Source: Hydrogenophaga crocea
Lineage (GTDB): Bacteria; Pseudomonadota; Gammaproteobacteria; Burkholderiales; Burkholderiaceae_C
Direction of reading: 5' to 3'
Assembly (NCBI RefSeq): GCF_011388215.1
Contig: NZ_CP049989.1
Coordinates: forward strand, 3,938,501 to 4,002,500
Length of the DNA: 64,000 nt
This document shows positions 63,806-64,000 of the stretch, piece after piece. Below the pieces are notes generated by a model. It was given only the letters and a program-made list of their open reading frames with translations, was not told the DNA's origin and did no database searches. Every line of letters starts with the position of its first letter. The first letter of the stretch is position 1. A program made the position numbers and the translations under genes.

Positions 63806-64000
63806 GCGAGGCTCTGCTGATCGCGGCGGAGCAAGAAGACAAGACAGTAAGTGCTGTGTTGTTTTGGCAGTTGGATCGTTAACAAGATACAGCCGATAAG
63901 CGTGGGCGTTTGAAGGCGAGGGCTCTTGACTCTGATGAGTCGAGTCTTATGGACTTTAAACGCTCATGAGAACTGAAGTGAAGTTCACTTCAATTCCGTT

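Larger units (their letters stand above)
63557..64000 (+). promoter_or_regulatory. rRNA operon promoter and leader region
   Basis: A 444-base gene-free stretch running off the window. It holds two strong sigma70 promoters 120 bases apart, an A/T-rich palindrome before the second, and leader hairpins GACTC/GAGTC (63928-63941) and TGAAGTGAA-G-TTCACTTCA (63974-63992). The layout, discriminator sequences and leader of over 180 bases fit an rrn operon whose 16S gene begins beyond 64000. GTTAACAA near 63879 is only a weak boxA-like match. The uup promoter must lie at the left end. Confidence 0.7.

Overview
The window is a GC-rich bacterial chromosome segment. Protein families, gene order and housekeeping content point to a betaproteobacterium of the Comamonadaceae (Hydrogenophaga/Acidovorax-like). 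This rests on recognised sequence features only: the ThrT-tuf-secE-nusG-rplKAJL-rpoBC order, an NtrY/NtrX pair behind rsmB and DUF4390, and a hemE-priA pair. No search was run. No insertion sequence, prophage or CRISPR array was seen, and codon use looks homogeneous, so this is essentially core chromosome with a few accessory patches.

Layout. 1-3.6 kb (minus): a cut-off secreted protein, thiL, a Gcr-type membrane protein and apaG. 3.6-12.4 kb (plus): rpe-gph, a minus-strand chalcone-isomerase-like secreted protein, then a tryptophan operon with a short Trp-containing leader ORF (trpE-trpG-threonine aldolase-LysE exporter-trpD-trpC-ung), mostly joined by 4-bp stop/start overlaps. 12.4-26.3 kb: the translation/transcription superoperon, with tRNA-Tyr, -Gly, -Thr, tuf, tRNA-Trp, secE, nusG, rplK, rplA, rplJ, rplL, rpoB and rpoC, closed by a strong intrinsic terminator. 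26.3-33.1 kb: lemA, a membrane M48 peptidase, rsmB, DUF4390, an NtrY-like kinase, a short NtrX-like regulator and tRNA-Phe. 33.2-41.6 kb: acyltransferase, gdhA, a small secreted protein plus rep helicase (minus), an AEC transporter, and katG behind an OxyR-like site.

41.7-51.7 kb: a degenerate receiver protein behind a 24-codon mini-ORF, priA and hemE (minus) separated by 404 bp carrying DnaA-box-like sequences, a redoxin plus DsbD/ScsB pair, cfa, a creatininase-family hydrolase and a histidine phosphatase. 51.9-61.7 kb: a hybrid histidine kinase, then seven tightly packed minus-strand genes (LysE exporter, EamA exporter, aminotransferase, GST, PhzF-like, VOC, threonine dehydratase-like) divergent from a MocR-type PLP-dependent regulator. 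The window ends with uup (minus) and the promoter/leader region of what looks like an rRNA operon; its 16S gene would lie beyond the right edge.

Most promising for a closer look: the MocR-controlled seven-gene amino-acid metabolism/export cluster; the putative leaderless trp leader peptide; the DnaA-box-bearing hemE-priA intergenic region; an inverted repeat sequestering the gdhA start codon; the pseudo-receiver with its coupled mini-ORF; and tandem rRNA promoters that look like a 120-bp-spaced duplication.
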